19,876 bases of DNA, from contig JBEBCD010000059.1 of the NCBI GenBank assembly GCA_041158045.1, positions 1-19,876 of the forward strand, given 5' to 3'. This document shows, piece by piece, positions 16,892-19,876 of the stretch. Each line of letters begins with the position of its first letter. Positions within the stretch are counted from its first letter, which is position 1. The stretch comes from CAXRBC01 sp041158045 (GTDB lineage Bacteria > Actinomycetota > Acidimicrobiia > Acidimicrobiales > Ilumatobacteraceae). A program made the translations under genes and the position numbers. The notes under the pieces were generated by a model, which saw only the letters and a list, made by a program, of their open reading frames with translations, made no database searches and was not told where the DNA came from.

Positions 16892-17652
16892 TCGCCGCCG
16901 CCTCGCCCCACGCCACCCCGGGCGCCGCCTCGACCCACCCCACCCTGCGCGGCTCCGCCGCCCACTTCTTCGTCGCCGACGTCGCGTCCCCCGCGCTCGA
17001 CGACGCCGACCTCCACCACGCCCGCACCGTGCTGCGCCTCGGCGCCGACGAGACGGTCACCGTCTGCGACGGCGCGGGCGCGTGGCGGCCCTGCACGATG
17101 CGCCGCGACGGCACGCTCGCACCCGGCGGCGACGTCGCGCACGAGCCCGCGCCGCGCTGGCCGCTCCTCGTCGCCTTCGCACCGGTCAAGGGCGAACGCC
17201 CCGAGTGGACGGTGCAGAAGCTCGTCGAGCTCGGCATCGACGCGATCGTCCCCCTCGCCGCCACCGCCCGCGCCGTCGTGCGCTGGGACGGCGAGCGCGG
17301 CGGCCGCCACCTCGAGCGCCTCCGCCGCGTCGCGCGCGAGGCCGCGATGCAGTCGCGCCGCACCCGACTCCCCGTCGTCCACGCCGCGATGCCCCTCGCG
17401 TCGCTCGGCACCGCCTCCGGCCCCCTCGCGTCGCTCGGCACCGCCGCCGGCCCCCTCGCCATCGCCGACCCCTCGGGCGCGCCCCTCGACGCCACGCACC
17501 GCGCCGTCGCGATCGGCCCCGAGGGCGGCTTCACCGACGACGAGATGGGCGATGCGCCGCGCGTCGCGCTCGCCGACGGGATCCTCCGCGCCGAGACCGC
17601 CGCGCTCGCGGCGGCGACGCTCATGACGCACCTCCGGCGCACGTCCCCATGA
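16888..17652 (+). CDS. rsmE: 16S rRNA m3U1498 methyltransferase RsmE
   Basis: SPOUT-class enzyme that methylates U1498 of 16S rRNA using S-adenosylmethionine. The 254-residue protein shows an N-terminal PUA-like part (HHARTVLRLGADETVTVCDG), the KGERPEWTVQKLVELGID helix, the AREAAMQSRRTRLPVV segment, and the SAM-knot motif IGPEGGFTDDE at about residues 209-219, then LRAETAALAA. GTG 16888 overlaps the dnaJ stop by 4 bases (GTGA) with no visible Shine-Dalgarno, indicating coupled re-initiation. The first 25 or so residues are Ala/Pro/Thr-rich and not conserved. A tandem 10-residue repeat is inserted just before the knot (separate entry). The hrcA-dnaJ-rsmE order is common in actinobacteria. Confidence 0.94.
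   Translation: MIAAASPHATPGAASTHPTLRGSAAHFFVADVASPALDDADLHHARTVLRLGADETVTVCDGAGAWRPCTMRRDGTLAPGGDVAHEPAPRWPLLVAFAPVKGERPEWTVQKLVELGIDAIVPLAATARAVVRWDGERGGRHLERLRRVAREAAMQSRRTRLPVVHAAMPLASLGTASGPLASLGTAAGPLAIADPSGAPLDATHRAVAIGPEGGFTDDEMGDAPRVALADGILRAETAALAAATLMTHLRRTSP
17392..17459 (+). repeat. 30-base in-frame tandem repeat inside rsmE
   Basis: Two 30-base copies (17392-17421 and 17422-17451) encode PLASLGTASG and PLASLGTAAG, differing by only two bases that I can see. An 8-base partial third copy follows. It lies in a variable linker between the QSRRTRLP segment and the SAM-binding knot, so it probably lengthens a surface loop without breaking the enzyme. It looks like a recent duplication. 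Confidence 0.85.
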
Positions 17653-18224
17653 CCGACGCACCGGCCCCTTCCTCCGCGCCCGGTGCCGACGCCCCGGCCC
17701 CTTCCTCCGCGCCCGGCGCCGACGCACCGGGCGATGCCGCCTTCCACCTGCGGGTCGGCGAGCGCCTCCGCGCGATCCGCAAGCAGAAGCGCCTCTCGCT
17801 CCACGACGTCGAGGAGCAATCCCGCCAGGAGTTCAAGGCCTCCGTCCTCGGCGCCTACGAGCGCGGCGAGCGCGCCATCTCCGTCCTGCGCCTCCAACGC
17901 CTCGCGCAGATCTACGGCGTCACCGTCGACCAGCTCCTCCCCGCCGACCCGCGCCGCGTCGAGGAGCGCCAGCCCGGCGCCTCCGCACCGACGAAGCTGC
18001 GCATCGACGTCGCCAAGCTCTCCACCCGCGCGGGCGACCAGTACCAGATGCTGGAGCGCTTCCTGCGCATGATCCAGGTCCAGCGCCAGGACTTCAACGG
18101 CAAGGTCATCACCGTGCGCGCCCACGACACGCGTGCGATCGCGGTCATGCTCGACGTGCCGGTGGAGCAGGTGGGGGAGCGCCTCGCCGCGCTCGACCTG
18201 CTCTTCGTCCCGCCGACGACGTGA
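17649..18224 (+). CDS. bldD: BldD-like XRE-family regulator with a c-di-GMP-binding C-terminal domain
   Basis: A 191-residue DNA-binding protein. After a repetitive Ala/Pro/Ser N-terminus (residues 1-28) it has an XRE helix-turn-helix (about 32-98: VGERLRAIRKQKRLSLHDVEE, then GAYERGERAISVLRLQRLAQIYGV) very like Streptomyces BldD. The linker is followed by a C-terminal domain (about 115-188) with IQVQRQDFNGKVITVRAHD. The RXD-X8-RXXD signature through which BldD binds cyclic di-GMP is complete: Arg146, Asp148, Arg157, Asp160. In Streptomyces, c-di-GMP-bound BldD dimerises and represses development genes; the role here is unknown. ATG 17649 overlaps the rsmE stop (ATGA), and the gene is itself overlapped by hemW. 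Sporulation is not implied. Confidence 0.9.
   Translation: MTDAPAPSSAPGADAPAPSSAPGADAPGDAAFHLRVGERLRAIRKQKRLSLHDVEEQSRQEFKASVLGAYERGERAISVLRLQRLAQIYGVTVDQLLPADPRRVEERQPGASAPTKLRIDVAKLSTRAGDQYQMLERFLRMIQVQRQDFNGKVITVRAHDTRAIAVMLDVPVEQVGERLAALDLLFVPPTT
17658..17723 (+). repeat. 33-base in-frame tandem repeat at the start of the bldD-like gene
   Basis: Two 33-base copies (17658-17690 and 17691-17723) encode APAPSSAPGAD twice, with only two third-base differences that I can see. A partial APG follows. It forms a disordered N-terminal tail in front of the helix-turn-helix. Codons four to twenty-five of the gene are affected. Confidence 0.85.
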
Positions 18225-19366
18225 CGCAGCCCTCCGGGGGCACCCCGCCCCCGCCCGCCGAGGGCGCCCCGCCCCCGCCCGCCGCCCCCGCGCCGGAGCA
18301 CGGCGTCTACGTCCACGTCCCGTTCTGCGCGCACCGCTGCGACTACTGCGCCTTCGCCACGTTCACGGACCGCGCGCACCTCGTCGACGCCTACCTCGAC
18401 GCACTGGTGCGCGACGTCGAGCGCGCCGTCGCCGCGGGCATGCCGCGCGCGACGAGCGTGTTCGTCGGCGGCGGCACCCCGACGCACGTCCCGGCCGACG
18501 GCCTCGCGCGCGTCATCCGCGCCATCCCCGCCGCGCCGGGCGCCGAGATCACCGTGGAGTGCAACCCCGACGACGTCACGCCTGCGCTCATGGAGACGTA
18601 CGCGGCCGCCGGCGTCGACCGCGTGAGCATCGGCGTGCAGAGCACCGTGGCGCACGTGCTCGCCTCGCTCGGTCGGCGCCACGGCCCCGCGGCGGTCGCT
18701 CCCGCCGTGCGCGCGGCGCGCGCGGCGGGCATTGCCCGGGTCAATCTCGACGTCATCTACGGCGCGGCCGGCGAGACGCTCGACGACTGGCGCCGCACGC
18801 TCGACGACGTCGTCGCGCTCGGGCCGTCGCACGTGTCGGCGTACGGGCTGACCGTCGAGGCGGGCACGCCGCTCGCGCTCGAGCCCGCGCGCCACCCCGA
18901 CGACGACGACCAGGCGGACAAGTACGACCTCGCCGACGAGGTCCTCGTCGCCGCCGGCCTCGCCAACTACGAGATCTCCAACTGGTCCCGCCCCGGCGAC
19001 GAGTGCCGCCACAACCTCACGTATTGGCGCCAGGGCAACTACGACGGCTTCGGCTCCGCCGCGCACTCGCACCGCGACGGTCGCCGCTGGTGGAACGTGC
19101 GCACCCCCGAGCGCTACATCGAGCTCGTCGCGGCGGGGCGCGCGCCGGAGTCGGCGGGGGAGACGCTCGACGACGCGACGCGGCGGCTCGAGGGGCTGCA
19201 GCTGCGGCTGCGGATGCGCGAGGGCGTGCCGGCGAGCGCGTTCGAGGAGGGCGAGCTCGCGGAGATGGACGGCGACGGGCTCGTCGCGGTGCGCGACGGG
19301 CGTGCGACGCTCACGCGCCCGGGGCGTCGCCTCGCCAACGCGGTCGCGCTCCGCCTCCGCGCGTAG
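18221..19366 (+). CDS. hemW: HemW, radical-SAM haem chaperone (coproporphyrinogen III oxidase-like)
   Basis: Radical-SAM protein that in other bacteria binds haem and helps insert it into respiratory enzymes; it is often misnamed HemN. The 381-residue protein has a Pro-rich N-terminus (about residues 4-26), then VYVHVPFC with the cluster-binding CxxxCxxC cysteines 36, 40 and 43. Phe45 occupies the place of the fourth cysteine of true HemN (CxxxCxxCxC), which supports HemW. GGGTPT, ECNPDDVT and RVSIGVQS follow as expected, then the HemN C-terminal domain. The GTG start overlaps the upstream stop (GTGA) with no Shine-Dalgarno. Its TAG stop is also the first three bases of the ugd -10 hexamer. 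In many actinobacteria hemW lies between lepA and hrcA; here it has moved to the operon end. Confidence 0.93.
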   Translation: MTQPSGGTPPPPAEGAPPPPAAPAPEHGVYVHVPFCAHRCDYCAFATFTDRAHLVDAYLDALVRDVERAVAAGMPRATSVFVGGGTPTHVPADGLARVIRAIPAAPGAEITVECNPDDVTPALMETYAAAGVDRVSIGVQSTVAHVLASLGRRHGPAAVAPAVRAARAAGIARVNLDVIYGAAGETLDDWRRTLDDVVALGPSHVSAYGLTVEAGTPLALEPARHPDDDDQADKYDLADEVLVAAGLANYEISNWSRPGDECRHNLTYWRQGNYDGFGSAAHSHRDGRRWWNVRTPERYIELVAAGRAPESAGETLDDATRRLEGLQLRLRMREGVPASAFEEGELAEMDGDGLVAVRDGRATLTRPGRRLANAVALRLRA

Positions 19367-19369
19367 CCT
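19364..19369 (+). promoter_or_regulatory. -10 hexamer for ugd, sharing the hemW stop codon
   Basis: TAGCCT ends 7 bases before the ugd ATG at 19377, which would put the transcript start on or next to the start codon. Its TAG is the hemW stop codon. No -35 match is evident in the coding sequence upstream. Confidence 0.55.
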
Positions 19370-19376
19370 CGTCCCG

Positions 19377-19876
19377 ATGTCACGGATCGGCGTCGTCGGC
19401 GCGGGCTACGTCGGCCTCACCACCGGCGCGTGCCTCGCGCACCTCGGCCACGACGTCGGGTGCGTCGAGACGAGTCCCGCGCGCCTCGCGGCCCTCCGCG
19501 CCGGCACCTCGCCGATCCTCGAGCCGGGTCTCGACGACCTCCTGCGCGAGGGCCTCGCGGCGGGGCGGCTGCGATTTACCGACCGCGCGGCGGAGGTACT
19601 GGGGGACCGCGAGTTCGTCTTCCTGTGCCTGCCGACGCCGCAGGACGCCGACGGCCGCGCGGACCTCACGTACCTCCACGCCGCCGTCGAGCAGATCCGC
19701 GGCGTGCTCGCGCCGGGCGCCGTCGTGATCACCAAGTCCACCGTCCCCGTCGGCTCCGCGGAGTCCGTGCGCGAGCGCCTCGCGCGCACCGACGTCCACG
19801 TGGTGTCCAATCCCGAGTTCCTCCGCGAGGGCTCCGCCGTCCACGACTTCCTCCATCCCGACCGCGTCGTCATCGG
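19377..19876 (+). CDS. ugd: UDP-glucose 6-dehydrogenase (3'-truncated)
   Basis: NAD-dependent enzyme that oxidises UDP-glucose to UDP-glucuronate for cell-surface polysaccharides. The frame starts at ATG 19377 and is open to the window end, giving about 166 of the usual 430 or so residues. Visible: the Rossmann loop GAGYVGLTTGACLAHLG, LPTPQDADGRADL, the helix leading to ITKSTVPVGS, and NPEFLREGSAVHDFLHPDR, a very characteristic block. The acidic residue at the end of the second strand is Glu in CVETS rather than the common Asp. The GDP-mannose dehydrogenase family is related, but the STVPVGS and EFLREG forms fit UDP-glucose dehydrogenase better. The catalytic cysteine lies beyond the window. 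A -10 hexamer just upstream suggests its own leaderless transcript. Confidence 0.92.
   Translation, partial: MSRIGVVGAGYVGLTTGACLAHLGHDVGCVETSPARLAALRAGTSPILEPGLDDLLREGLAAGRLRFTDRAAEVLGDREFVFLCLPTPQDADGRADLTYLHAAVEQIRGVLAPGAVVITKSTVPVGSAESVRERLARTDVHVVSNPEFLREGSAVHDFLHPDRVVI

Noticed and set aside
18221..19366. Annotation as oxygen-independent coproporphyrinogen III oxidase (HemN)
   Set aside because: The fourth cysteine of the HemN CxxxCxxCxC motif is Phe, and the length of 381 residues fits HemW.

Overview
The window is chromosomal housekeeping DNA from a very GC-rich actinobacterium. GC looks well above 70%, G or C dominates third codon positions, and GTG starts are frequent. A BldD-type regulator, short comE genes and many near-leaderless starts point to the Actinobacteria. 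I lean to class Acidimicrobiia, but this is inference from gene content, not a phylogeny. There is no rRNA, tRNA, CRISPR array, insertion sequence or phage gene. Genes cover nearly everything; the longest gap is about 94 bases.

Layout. (1) The 3' part of infB (translation initiation factor IF-2), then a histone-deacetylase/acetylpolyamine-amidohydrolase-like enzyme, both on +. (2) A convergent two-gene minus-strand operon: an ACAD10/11-type kinase-like phosphotransferase followed by a PAC2-family protein. (3) A divergent thioredoxin-TPR protein on +, ended by a strong hairpin. (4) A DNA-uptake and replication block: comEA, a small minus-strand membrane protein, comEC without its nuclease domain, and holA. 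(5) rpsT on the minus strand, divergent from lepA, an MFS exporter and a DNA photolyase on +. (6) A compact operon hrcA-dnaJ-rsmE-bldD-like-hemW whose last four genes are joined by 4-base GTGA/ATGA overlaps. (7) The 5' part of ugd (UDP-glucose dehydrogenase), cut by the window end.

The core set comEA-comEC-holA-rpsT-lepA-hrcA-dnaJ-rsmE-hemW is a familiar bacterial neighbourhood. It joins translation (IF-2, EF4/LepA, S20, 16S methylation), replication (delta subunit), heat shock (HrcA, DnaJ) and haem/Fe-S handling (HemW). Local departures are an MFS transporter and photolyase between lepA and hrcA, hemW placed after a bldD-like gene, and a deacetylase directly after infB.

The clearest regulatory pattern is a recurring -10-like hexamer (A at position 2, T at position 6) just 4 to 13 bases before the first gene of most transcription units, which suggests leaderless or near-leaderless mRNAs. 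Genes inside operons instead use either a Shine-Dalgarno site or a stop/start overlap with no visible Shine-Dalgarno. I found no clearly new multi-gene system. The most interesting items are the BldD-like regulator with an intact RXD-X8-RXXD cyclic-di-GMP signature inside a heat-shock/ribosome operon, the leaderless promoter set, and the ComEC without a nuclease domain next to an unidentified membrane protein.
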